5,857 bases of DNA. Origin: Candidatus Bathyarchaeota archaeon. Lineage in GTDB: Archaea; Thermoproteota; Bathyarchaeia; TCS64. The translations under genes were made by a program, and so were the position numbers. Of the stretch, positions 1 through 4,907 are shown piece after piece (position 1 is the first letter of the stretch; each line of letters starts with the position of its first letter). The notes beneath the pieces are model-generated. The model was not told where the DNA came from. It saw only the letters and a program-made list of their open reading frames with translations, and made no database searches. Where the stretch lies: the NCBI GenBank assembly GCA_030669135.1, contig DAOVEE010000120.1, forward strand, positions 1-5,857, written 5' to 3'.

Positions 1-20
1 ATTTCCCAAGGGGGCTTCAT
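1..20 (-). CDS. 5' end of the next gene in the operon (partial, unidentified)
   Basis: An ATG at 20-18 overlaps the pcc1 stop codon in an ATGA arrangement, the same 4-nt overlap seen at rrp41-rrp42. Six open codons (MKPPWE) follow before the window ends. In many archaea the gene after pcc1 in this superoperon encodes prefoldin beta, whose N-terminus often contains a short Pro-Pro stretch, so that is the leading guess. Six residues cannot establish identity. The overlap suggests translational coupling with pcc1. Confidence 0.35.
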
Positions 21-286
21 TCTATTTTTGAGAGCATGTTCAGCATGCCTTGGATCCAGCGGAGATAGCTGTTGACGGCCGCCCTCATGGCCGTGGTGTC
101 GCTGGCCTCCGTGGATATGACTATCCCGTCCACGCCCCTTCGGACATAGGTGCTGGACCTCTCAGAGGAAGGCGACTCGACCTCCGGCCTCAATGCGTCT
201 ATGACCGCCTCAACTACCTCCTCGGGCACCATGACATGTATCTCCGCCGAGGCTTTCTTGATGAGGCCTTCGTTGAACATTTTCAT
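17..286 (-). CDS. pcc1: KEOPS complex subunit Pcc1
   Basis: This 89-residue protein has the full length expected for archaeal Pcc1. Pcc1 is the small dimerising subunit of KEOPS (Kae1-Bud32-Cgi121-Pcc1), which transfers threonylcarbamoyl to A37 of ANN-decoding tRNAs to make t6A. It dimerises and bridges two Kae1 units. Visible family marks are the helix with PEEVVEAVIDALRPE (21-35), a variable Ser-rich loop (38-46), a beta strand GVDGIVIS (51-58) and the signature ASDTTAMRAAVNSYLRWI (61-78). The start is ATG at 286. A second in-frame ATG at 280 would remove two residues. Neither has a Shine-Dalgarno sequence: the upstream bases are two T6 tracts, so translation may be leaderless or depend on read-through from rpl37ae. 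The 3' end overlaps the next gene by ATGA. Pcc1 in this position is common in archaeal exosome superoperons. Confidence 0.9.
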   Translation of the reverse strand: MKMFNEGLIKKASAEIHVMVPEEVVEAVIDALRPEVESPSSERSSTYVRRGVDGIVISTEASDTTAMRAAVNSYLRWIQGMLNMLSKIE

Positions 287-288
287 TT

Positions 289-306
289 AAAAAAGGTTTT
301 AAAAAA
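289..306 (-). terminator. T-rich junction between rpl37ae and pcc1 (possible terminator and/or promoter)
   Basis: On the coding strand, directly after the rpl37ae stop codon, the bases run T6, AAAA, CC, T6, then AA and the pcc1 ATG. Archaeal intrinsic termination needs U-rich tracts rather than a hairpin, so two T6 tracts are a credible partial terminator. The first tract plus AAAA also resembles a TATA element. Measured from its upstream part, it lies roughly 25 nt before the second pcc1 ATG (280). Which role applies cannot be settled by reading. Confidence 0.45.
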
Positions 307-558
307 TTAGGCTTGAGCGCGTATCCTGTGGGAAGCCTGGCCCAGCCTGGTCGATGGGGTGTAGGCTCCTCCGGCGAACTTGTAGCCGCACTTCCTGCAG
401 CTCCAGAGGCCCACGCTGACGCGTCTCACGGATGGGCTGGCGCAGCTGGGGCACTTGTGGTACGCCCTAGCCGTCTCCATTATCCTGCCGTAGCGTTTAC
501 GGAGAGTGGCTCCGCCCCTCGTCCGCATTCCGATGTTCTTTCTCTTCTTTTTTGCCAT
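307..558 (-). CDS. rpl37ae: Large ribosomal subunit protein eL43 (L37Ae)
   Basis: This is an 83-residue zinc-ribbon ribosomal protein of the large subunit, of normal size for archaeal L37Ae. A basic N-terminus MAKKKRKNIGMRTRGGATLR (1-20) binds rRNA. The zinc-binding cysteines are C36-x2-C39 (CPSC) and C54-x2-C57 (CRKC), separated by 14 residues and followed by GYKFAGGAY, the typical family ending. The start is ATG at 558, whose A is the last base of the rrp42 TAA stop (TAATG), so translation is probably coupled. The upstream sequence GGCGGGCGAG gives only a weak Shine-Dalgarno match. An in-frame reading extends further upstream, but it is the shadow of rrp42 and adds no family sequence. A protein synthesis gene next to the exosome genes is the usual arrangement. 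Confidence 0.95.
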   Translation of the reverse strand: MAKKKRKNIGMRTRGGATLRKRYGRIMETARAYHKCPSCASPSVRRVSVGLWSCRKCGYKFAGGAYTPSTRLGQASHRIRAQA

Positions 559-1361
559 TACTCGCCCGCCAATGCTATAGCCTTTATTTCTGCCGACTTC
601 TCCGACGCGATATTTATGCATTTCTTTATCTCGTCCAAGGTGAAGCCGACTGGGCCGCGTTTCTGTATGGCGTTCAGGTTGCCGTTCTCGTCTACGGTGA
701 TGGTTATCCTGCCGTCCTTGACCTCCTCCTCGTCGTACGTGGGGTCGACGATGAGAGAGTCGCCTATCTTGCACACTGTGACGGCGAGGGGGTGAGCCCT
801 CAGCTTCAGTTTCTCGGTCTTATCCGTCTTCTTGATCTCGCCCTTCTTCGATACCTTGTACTCCGGTGCCTCCGTTGTGGTGAGCGCGGCCAGCGCCCCG
901 GCGGAGCACGCGTCGATGAGGTTTCCGTCGTAGTTCAGCACGTATAGGTCGACGAAGATCATCTGGACCTTCACGCCCGAGATGAGGCCGAGCTTACTCA
1001 TGTCGATTATCTCGGCGGCCCTCAGGCCCCTGTCGACTACCCGGGCAAGCTCTATGGCGTCTTTCGGTGGTGGGCCAGGCTCCCACGTCGGGTGAGCCAC
1101 GGGCGTGTACTCTGCGTTCACCATCATGACGCCCGCGTCGGGGGTGTCCTCGAAGGGGTGGCCTATGCCGATCTTAACCCCAACCACCACGTGGGTCTTT
1201 CCCAGCTTCACTTCCGCCGATCCCTCGGACTTTGCTAGGAAGTTAGTCTTTATCTCCAGGTCCCTGTACTGCAGAAGCTCTCTGCCGTCCATCCTTTTCC
1301 CTGTGGCCACTACGTCCACGATCTTCTTGCGCTTAAGTCGGGATACTATGTTGTTGCTCAT
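558..1361 (-). CDS. rrp42: Exosome complex component Rrp42 (non-catalytic RNase PH-fold subunit)
   Basis: This 267-residue protein is of usual length for archaeal Rrp42. It pairs with Rrp41 in a ring of three heterodimers forming the cytoplasmic 3'-5' phosphorolytic exosome. Rrp42 lacks phosphorolytic activity but helps shape the active site and RNA path. Visible marks are GKRMDGREL (21-29) at the start of the RNase PH fold, HVVVGVKIGIGHPFEDTPD (about 57-75), the motif ELARVVDRGLRAAEIID (about 104-120), DLYVLNYDGNLIDACSAGALAAL (about 138-160), and the late VDPTYDEEE stretch with an AIQKRG motif typical of Rrp42. The ATG at 1361 overlaps the rrp41 TGA by 4 nt. A GGAGG Shine-Dalgarno sequence sits 10 nt upstream, inside the rrp41 acidic tail. 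The 3' end shares one base with rpl37ae. Confidence 0.96.
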   Translation of the reverse strand: MSNNIVSRLKRKKIVDVVATGKRMDGRELLQYRDLEIKTNFLAKSEGSAEVKLGKTHVVVGVKIGIGHPFEDTPDAGVMMVNAEYTPVAHPTWEPGPPPKDAIELARVVDRGLRAAEIIDMSKLGLISGVKVQMIFVDLYVLNYDGNLIDACSAGALAALTTTEAPEYKVSKKGEIKKTDKTEKLKLRAHPLAVTVCKIGDSLIVDPTYDEEEVKDGRITITVDENGNLNAIQKRGPVGFTLDEIKKCINIASEKSAEIKAIALAGE

Positions 1362-2161
1362 TCCTCTTCAGCCTCCTCGACTGGTTCCTCTTCCTCTGGA
1401 GCCTCTTCAGTTTCCTCCGTGGCCTCGACCATCCCGTACTTCTTCTTCAGGGCCTCTTTCTGTATCTCATAGATCTGCTTGCATCCCTCGATGGCGAGCT
1501 CGATGCACTTTTCAGTCTCATCTTGGGTCATGATGCCCTCCATCTGTAGCAGGGTCACCTGGTCATTCTTGGGCAGGTACGCTACGGGGACGTCTGACTC
1601 GCCATTCTTGTCCTCGTAGTCGCCGAGGTCAAGGATCAGGTTGCCTTCGTATTTGCCTGAGGCGCACGATGACACTAAGTCCTTCATGGGGATGCCCGCG
1701 TCGGCTAGGGCCACTGCGGCTGCGTTTATGGACGCGCATCGTGTGCCCCCGTCGGCCTCTATGATCTCCACGAAGACGTCTATGACGCTCCGCGGGTACC
1801 GTTCGAGGAAGAGCGCCGGCTCGATGGCGTCCGTCATGACCATGCTGATCTCCTTGTCCCTCCTCGAGGGTGCCGGCGAACGCCTCGGGTCGACGCTGAA
1901 AGGCGCCATGTGGTACCTGCATCTCAGTATTCCCATGTTGGGTTTGCTGAACCGTTTAGGGTGCATCTCCCTTGGACCGTAAACTCCCGCGATGATCTTG
2001 TTGCGGCCCATCTCGATGTAGGCGGAGCCGTCTGCGTTGGGAATCACTCCGCTCTCAATGTGTATGGGTCTGAGTTCGTCGGGTTTCCGCCCGTCCACTC
2101 TCGTCCACTTCTTTTTAGAGGTTTTCCTCTTAGTGGTTTTCTTTTTAGTCGTTTTACTCAA
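1358..2161 (-). CDS. rrp41: Exosome complex catalytic subunit Rrp41
   Basis: This 267-residue protein is the phosphorolytic subunit of the archaeal exosome, degrading RNA 3'-5' with inorganic phosphate and, in reverse, adding A-rich tails. The RNase PH core runs from WTRVDGRKPDELRPI (19-33) to about residue 243. R100-R101 match the known substrate-binding arginine pair. EADGGTRCASINAAAVALAD (135-154) is the family core motif. In EDKNGESD, D184 and D190 keep the six-residue spacing of the two catalytic aspartates described for Sulfolobus Rrp41 (D182/D188). The start is TTG at 2161: AAGGAGGAT lies 5 nt upstream and TTGA overlaps the rrp4 stop. The next in-frame option, GTG at Val22, would cut off the basic tail and has no comparable site. 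Unusual features are a Lys/Thr-rich N-terminal tail (2-18) and a C-terminal tail (245-267) with 14 glutamates in 23 residues. Confidence 0.97.
   Translation of the reverse strand: MSKTTKKKTTKRKTSKKKWTRVDGRKPDELRPIHIESGVIPNADGSAYIEMGRNKIIAGVYGPREMHPKRFSKPNMGILRCRYHMAPFSVDPRRSPAPSRRDKEISMVMTDAIEPALFLERYPRSVIDVFVEIIEADGGTRCASINAAAVALADAGIPMKDLVSSCASGKYEGNLILDLGDYEDKNGESDVPVAYLPKNDQVTLLQMEGIMTQDETEKCIELAIEGCKQIYEIQKEALKKKYGMVEATEETEEAPEEEEPVEEAEEE
1372..1376 (-). promoter_or_regulatory. rrp42 ribosome-binding site inside the rrp41 Glu-rich tail
   Basis: The coding strand reads GGAGG here, 10 nt before the rrp42 ATG (1361). It lies within GAG/GAA codons for the C-terminal glutamates of Rrp41. A second purine motif, GAGGA, directly abuts the ATG and is too close to serve as the main site. 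The same bases therefore encode an acidic tail and recruit ribosomes to the next gene. Confidence 0.6.
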
Positions 2162-2850
2162 TTTCTATCCTCCTTAATCGTTCTAAGGTACTCCTGGATC
2201 CTGTTGGTGAGGCCCGATGTGTGGGCCTCTGTCTCGATCTTGTGGATTACCTTTACAACTAGTTCCTCGTCCTCCCGGTTCCGGCCGTTGATCAGTATTT
2301 TTCCGTTCTGACCTATGGTGATCTGGCACCGGGTACCCCTGAGGATCATGTTGATCATGCTTCCCTTCTTCCCGATGAGTCGGGGTATCTTAGAGGGCGT
2401 TATCTTCATTATGAAGCCCTCATGGACCTTTCCCAGGTCCCTGCCCAAGATGGACAGAATGGGTGTCCTACGTCTGTCGAGGTCAACGATCTTGGCTACC
2501 ACGACGTCGCCCACGTCCAGCACCCTCGTCATGTCGAAGTTGGTCCTGAACGACTTGTTGATGGCATCGGGCATCGTCAGTATGGCATTCACCGAGGTAC
2601 TGATGTCGACGACCCACTGCCCCAGCTCGATGTCACTAACCATACCCACGACCAGGTCCCCCACGAGCGGGGTGTAAGTGCCCTCAAGGGCGATCACTGA
2701 TACCCGGTCCTTGCTGTAGTTGACTAGCCCCACCTTGTTGGAGTAGACGTTTCCCTCGCTCCTGAACGTGTTCTCCCCCGTCCTGATGCGGCCCTCATAT
2801 AACAGGTCGCCTGGGACGACTATGTCACGTGTCTCGAATTTTACGCTCAA
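2158..2850 (-). CDS. rrp4: Exosome complex RNA-binding cap subunit Rrp4
   Basis: This 230-residue protein is of typical length for archaeal Rrp4, the S1/KH cap protein that sits on the Rrp41-Rrp42 ring and feeds RNA into it. Domains in order are an N-terminal beta domain (about 1-55, with VVPGDLLYEGRI at 11-22), an S1 domain (about 60-140, GDLVVGMVSDIELGQWVVDI at 64-83) and a KH domain (about 145-210) with the GxxG loop as GKKG (160-163) in RLIGKKGSMINMI. The start is TTG at 2850. AAGGA lies 8 nt upstream (2863-2859), and no ATG or GTG occurs before the conserved VVPGD motif. It follows SBDS by 15 nt and overlaps rrp41 by 4 nt, so stoichiometric synthesis of the exosome parts by coupling is likely. 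Confidence 0.96.
   Translation of the reverse strand: MSVKFETRDIVVPGDLLYEGRIRTGENTFRSEGNVYSNKVGLVNYSKDRVSVIALEGTYTPLVGDLVVGMVSDIELGQWVVDISTSVNAILTMPDAINKSFRTNFDMTRVLDVGDVVVAKIVDLDRRRTPILSILGRDLGKVHEGFIMKITPSKIPRLIGKKGSMINMILRGTRCQITIGQNGKILINGRNREDEELVVKVIHKIETEAHTSGLTNRIQEYLRTIKEDRN
2167..2175 (-). promoter_or_regulatory. Strong Shine-Dalgarno site that fixes the rrp41 TTG start
   Basis: The coding strand reads AAGGAGGAT, a near-complete match to the 16S anti-Shine-Dalgarno sequence. The GGAGG core is 7 nt before TTG at 2161. It lies within the last codons of rrp4. It is the strongest such site in the window and supports a UUG start for rrp41 over any downstream codon. Confidence 0.85.
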
Positions 2851-2865
2851 TCTCTTCTTCCTTCT

Positions 2866-3555
2866 CTACTTCACTATCTTCGACTGGATGTTGCCTTGGG
2901 TTGACTTCCCCAGCGCCTCGAGCATCTCCATCTGCATGGCCGCCGGCAGCTCCACCACTGCTATCCATGAGCCGTCCGACTGCCACTCGTCCCTCTTTAT
3001 CTCGCCGAAGTCCTTAGCTATCCCGTAGCTTTTTCCCGTGTACTCGGCGGGGACCTTTATGGCTATCTGGATGTTGTCGCTGCTCATGGGCAGTATATGC
3101 CGCAGCGCGTCGACCACGTCTTTCACCTGCTCTTCCGCGTCCTTGAGGGGGTCTATCTGGACCCTGACGTCCTCGAGGGCGTTCTCTATCCTCACCGGAG
3201 GGTGAGGGAGCTTGGTCTTGGGGTCGACGTAGGTGCGTGAGATGATGTGGATTATCTGCCTCCATTTCTGCTCCATCATCTCCCTGCGCTGCTGGGTGTT
3301 CAGCTGGAAGATCCCCTTCTCGAAGAGGATCTCAGCGACTTCCAATGGGTCGCTGGTCCCGAAGGCGTTCTCCAGTTTCTCCGCTGACGCCTTCTCTCCT
3401 TTGTTGGCGTCAGTGAATATGGTGTCTACGAGGAGTACGTTGCGTACTTCGCCTGGTTCTCCTCTCTTATACGCCAGTCCCTTGTCTGGGTCAACCATTA
3501 TCTCGAATTTCTCGCTACCAGTCTGGTAGCGGACAAGGGTGTACTTGGCGCTCAT
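2866..3555 (-). CDS. sbds: Ribosome maturation protein SBDS (Sdo1 homologue)
   Basis: This 229-residue protein has the full three-domain length of archaeal SBDS. In eukaryotes the homologue works with the EF-2-like GTPase EFL1 to release eIF6 from the 60S subunit. The archaeal protein is thought to act in late 50S maturation. Domain I (about 1-90) has KYTLVRYQTGSEKFEIMVDP and a well-conserved EILFEKGIFQLNTQQRR (75-91). Domain II (about 92-160) begins with the helix MEQKWRQIIHIISRTYVDP and contains the family motif TKLPHPPVRIENAL (114-127). Domain III (about 163-229) is a ferredoxin-like fold ending in ELPAAMQMEMLEALG. The ATG at 3555 has GGAGGA 9 nt upstream (3570-3565), which overlaps the psmA stop codon. 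The gap to psmA is only 14 nt, consistent with co-transcription. Confidence 0.96.
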   Translation of the reverse strand: MSAKYTLVRYQTGSEKFEIMVDPDKGLAYKRGEPGEVRNVLLVDTIFTDANKGEKASAEKLENAFGTSDPLEVAEILFEKGIFQLNTQQRREMMEQKWRQIIHIISRTYVDPKTKLPHPPVRIENALEDVRVQIDPLKDAEEQVKDVVDALRHILPMSSDNIQIAIKVPAEYTGKSYGIAKDFGEIKRDEWQSDGSWIAVVELPAAMQMEMLEALGKSTQGNIQSKIVK

Positions 3556-3569
3556 GGTTGAGTCTCCTC

Positions 3570-4268
3570 CTACTGGAGGTGCTTATCCACTTCCTCTTCG
3601 GTCAGTCTCTTGAAGGTCTTGGTTTCCACCGGGATCACCGCGACCTTGACCGTCTTGGACGTTACGGGTGCGTCGGACGCCACGTTCACCGCCTCTATTG
3701 CCAGCTTAACTGCCTCGTCTAGAGACACATCGTCCCTGTACTTCTCCTCGAGGAGCCGGTTGGCTTCTTCGTTCTTCCTGCCGACGGCGGTGGCCTTGAA
3801 CCCCCTGTAGGCTCCGCTGGGGTCGGTGGTCAGGACACGGCTGCCTGTGGCGTCGTACCCCGCGATGATCATGCTGACGCCGAAAGGGCGTACGCCGGCG
3901 TGCTGCGTGTATACCTGGGCAAGGTCCCCCAGCCTCCTGGCGAGCACCTCGATGTCGACGGGCTCGTCGTACAGGAGCTTGTTGCTCTGGCAGTACACCC
4001 TGGCTTGGTCGATGAGCACTCTGGCGTCGCTGCTGAGGCCGGCGATGGCCGAGGCGACGTGGTCGTCGAGCTGGTATATCTTCCTGAAGTAGTCTGGGTC
4101 CTCTAGGTCGCTCTCCGGGGTCTCGTTTGCGGCTAGCACCGCCCCCTCGGGGCAGGCGACCCCGACCACTGGGGCACCCCGTTTCACTAGCTCGAGGGCG
4201 TACTCGACCTGGTATAGCCGGCCTTCCGGCGAAAATATGGTTATGGCCCTGTCATAGGCTCTAGGCAT
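3570..4268 (-). CDS. psmA: 20S proteasome alpha subunit
   Basis: This 232-residue protein forms the outer heptameric rings of the archaeal 20S proteasome, gating entry to the proteolytic chamber and docking the ATPase (PAN/Cdc48). It starts with the gate element YDR (5-7) in AYDRAITIFSPEGRLYQVEY (4-23), the alpha-type signature; beta subunits lack it. DARVLIDQAR (81-90) and YTQHAGVRPFGVSMIIAG (120-137) are strongly conserved. K63 in FRKIYQLDDH aligns with the pocket lysine (Lys66 in Thermoplasma) that binds the ATPase C-terminal tail. The usual basic DKK/DKR stretch before it is replaced by an acidic NETPESDLEDP (48-58). The ATG at 4268 has AAAGGAT 6 nt upstream. A TTG two codons earlier (4274) could also be used, with GGAGTG 7 nt before it. 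It is the first gene of the superoperon in this window. Confidence 0.96.
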   Translation of the reverse strand: MPRAYDRAITIFSPEGRLYQVEYALELVKRGAPVVGVACPEGAVLAANETPESDLEDPDYFRKIYQLDDHVASAIAGLSSDARVLIDQARVYCQSNKLLYDEPVDIEVLARRLGDLAQVYTQHAGVRPFGVSMIIAGYDATGSRVLTTDPSGAYRGFKATAVGRKNEEANRLLEEKYRDDVSLDEAVKLAIEAVNVASDAPVTSKTVKVAVIPVETKTFKRLTEEEVDKHLQ

Positions 4269-4307
4269 GAACAAATCCTTTCACTCCATGTGTCCGCTTT
4301 CTCTCTG

Positions 4308-4315
4308 TTTCTATA
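4308..4315 (-). promoter_or_regulatory. Candidate TATA box for the psmA-exosome operon
   Basis: The coding strand reads TATAGAAA. Its centre is about 26 nt before position 4285, which would give a short leader of roughly 17 nt that still contains GGAGTG and AAAGGAT ahead of the psmA ATG. The six bases upstream (CTGGTG) do not match the archaeal BRE. An alternative is the TTTTTTAG at 4341-4334, which would start a longer leader. Confidence 0.5.
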
Positions 4316-4318
4316 CAC

Positions 4319-4332
4319 CAGTATTGATACTG
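4319..4332. repeat. Inverted repeat next to the psmA TATA box
   Basis: CAGTAT-TG-ATACTG forms a near-palindrome with 6-bp arms and a 2-nt centre. It lies immediately upstream of the candidate psmA TATA box and overlaps the BRE position. A compact dyad at this spot is where an archaeal regulator would help or block TFB/TBP. The arms are short enough that chance is possible. Confidence 0.4.
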
Positions 4333-4335
4333 ACT

Positions 4336-4341
4336 AAAAAA
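4336..4341 (-). terminator. T6 tract downstream of tRNA-Asp
   Basis: The coding strand has TTTTTT about 56 nt after the encoded CCA end of the tRNA and ahead of psmA. A U-rich tract on its own can terminate archaeal RNA polymerase, so this could end the tRNA transcript. The same bases could also be read as a second TATA-like element for psmA. Confidence 0.4.
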
Positions 4342-4396
4342 CTTAGTTGAGAGACAGGACACGAGAATAACTAGTCGAGTCAAGCAGGGGTGGTGG

Positions 4397-4475
4397 TGGC
4401 GCCCTGGCCGGGATTCGAACCCGGGATCGTCCGGGTGACAGCCGGACATACTGGGCCTGACTATACTACCAGGGC
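4397..4475 (-). tRNA. tRNA-Asp (anticodon GTC)
   Basis: The minus strand folds into a complete cloverleaf. The acceptor stem is GCCCTGG/CCAGGGC. The D stem is GTAT/GTAT with two G-U pairs and a loop containing GG. The anticodon stem is TCCGG/CCGGA with loop CTGTCAC, giving anticodon GTC (positions 4439-4437). The variable loop is 5 nt, and the T arm is CCGGG-TTCGAAT-CCCGG. The discriminator is G, as expected for tRNA-Asp, and CCA is encoded (4399-4397). No intron is present. The mature body without CCA is 4475-4400 (76 nt). The gene lies between the RAM-domain gene and psmA on the same strand, with its own TATA box. Confidence 0.96.
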
Positions 4476-4503
4476 AAGCGTGGAGTCTAGGATAAGGCGA
4501 TGG

Positions 4504-4511
4504 ATAATAAA
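4504..4511 (-). promoter_or_regulatory. TATA box (with BRE) of tRNA-Asp
   Basis: The coding strand reads TTTATTAT, centred about 27 nt before position 4481, six bases ahead of the tRNA 5' end. The six bases just upstream (GCAAAC) fit five of six positions of the archaeal BRE consensus RNWAAW. The box lies between the stop codon of the RAM-domain gene and the tRNA, so the tRNA can be transcribed independently. Confidence 0.7.
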
Positions 4512-4526
4512 GTTTGCGTCTGACGG

Positions 4527-4769
4527 TTACTTGTACTGCTTCGCTATGAGCATCGTCGCGGTCAGGAAGATGTTGGGTATCGCTCTCAGCTTCTCGATGA
4601 TGAATGTGTCGAGGGTCTTCATGTCGGATGTCTTTACCTTTATGACGGCGTCATACTCCCCGTAGATGACCGCGACCTCTTCCACTTCCTGGTACTTTGT
4701 GAGGGTCTCACAGACCTGGTCCTCTGAACCGGACTTTATGTTCATCATTATGTATGCTTCTATACTCAA
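4527..4769 (-). CDS. Standalone Lrp/AsnC ligand-binding (RAM) domain protein
   Basis: This 80-residue protein consists of one RAM (regulation of amino acid metabolism) domain, the C-terminal part of Lrp/AsnC regulators, without the helix-turn-helix. The beta-alpha-beta-beta-alpha-beta pattern is clear: AYIMMNIKSG (5-14), helix 15-26, VEEVAVIYGEYDAVIKVKTSD (29-49), helix 51-62 and IFLTATMLIA (67-76). The YGEYD turn (36-40) matches the effector-binding loop of the family. Such proteins form dimers or octamers that may bind amino acids and modulate full-length Lrp partners. A specific role is not known. The start is TTG at 4769: it is the only start-type codon between the in-frame TAG (4790-4788) and the domain, and GAGGTG lies 10 nt upstream. 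An inverted repeat occupies the leader just before that site. tRNA-Asp follows on the same strand. Confidence 0.85.
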   Translation of the reverse strand: MSIEAYIMMNIKSGSEDQVCETLTKYQEVEEVAVIYGEYDAVIKVKTSDMKTLDTFIIEKLRAIPNIFLTATMLIAKQYK

Positions 4770-4779
4770 ACGTACTTCA

Positions 4780-4785
4780 CACCTC
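4780..4785 (-). promoter_or_regulatory. Ribosome-binding site supporting a TTG start for the RAM-domain gene
   Basis: The coding strand reads GAGGTG, complementary to the 16S 3' end, with 10 nt before TTG at 4769. No ATG or GTG start lies between the upstream in-frame stop and the domain. The site directly follows the 3' arm of the inverted repeat at 4786-4803, so pairing of that repeat could influence access to it. Confidence 0.6.
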
Positions 4786-4803
4786 GGCTATCTGCTCATA
4801 GCC
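4786..4803. repeat. Inverted repeat in the leader of the RAM-domain gene
   Basis: GGCTAT-CTGCTC-ATAGCC has perfect 6-bp arms and a 6-nt spacer. It ends one base from the Shine-Dalgarno site of the RAM-domain gene. It could be an operator dyad for an Lrp-type protein or an RNA hairpin in the leader. No strong TATA box is clear for this gene; CTTTTCTAG (about 4834-4826) would put the start near the outer edge of the repeat. Confidence 0.4.
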
Positions 4804-4907
4804 TAAAACACCACTCTTATTCATGCTAGAAAAGGGTTTTGGGTAGCTGTGCCTGCACTACACTAGGTCATCCAGCCGACTCCCTGACACCGCGGGATGC
4901 GGCTTCG

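Noticed and set aside
559..774. Upstream in-frame extension of rpl37ae into rrp42 sequence, giving a 155-residue reading
   Set aside because: The extra residues are Arg/His-rich antisense-style shadow sequence from the rrp42 frame, with no L37Ae similarity. The ATG at 558 matches the family N-terminus.
313..947. Long plus-strand readings opposite rpl37ae and rrp42
   Set aside because: They are antisense to firmly identified genes, lack family features and have no promoter or ribosome-binding site.
4269..4274. TTG at 4274 as the psmA start
   Set aside because: It adds only two residues and an ATG with a well-spaced AAAGGAT follows. It is not excluded, because GGAGTG is also well spaced for it, so it is noted in the psmA entry.
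4261..4449. 62-codon minus-strand reading across the tRNA-Asp gene and psmA leader
   Set aside because: It runs through the tRNA body and the promoter region, and has no recognisable protein features.
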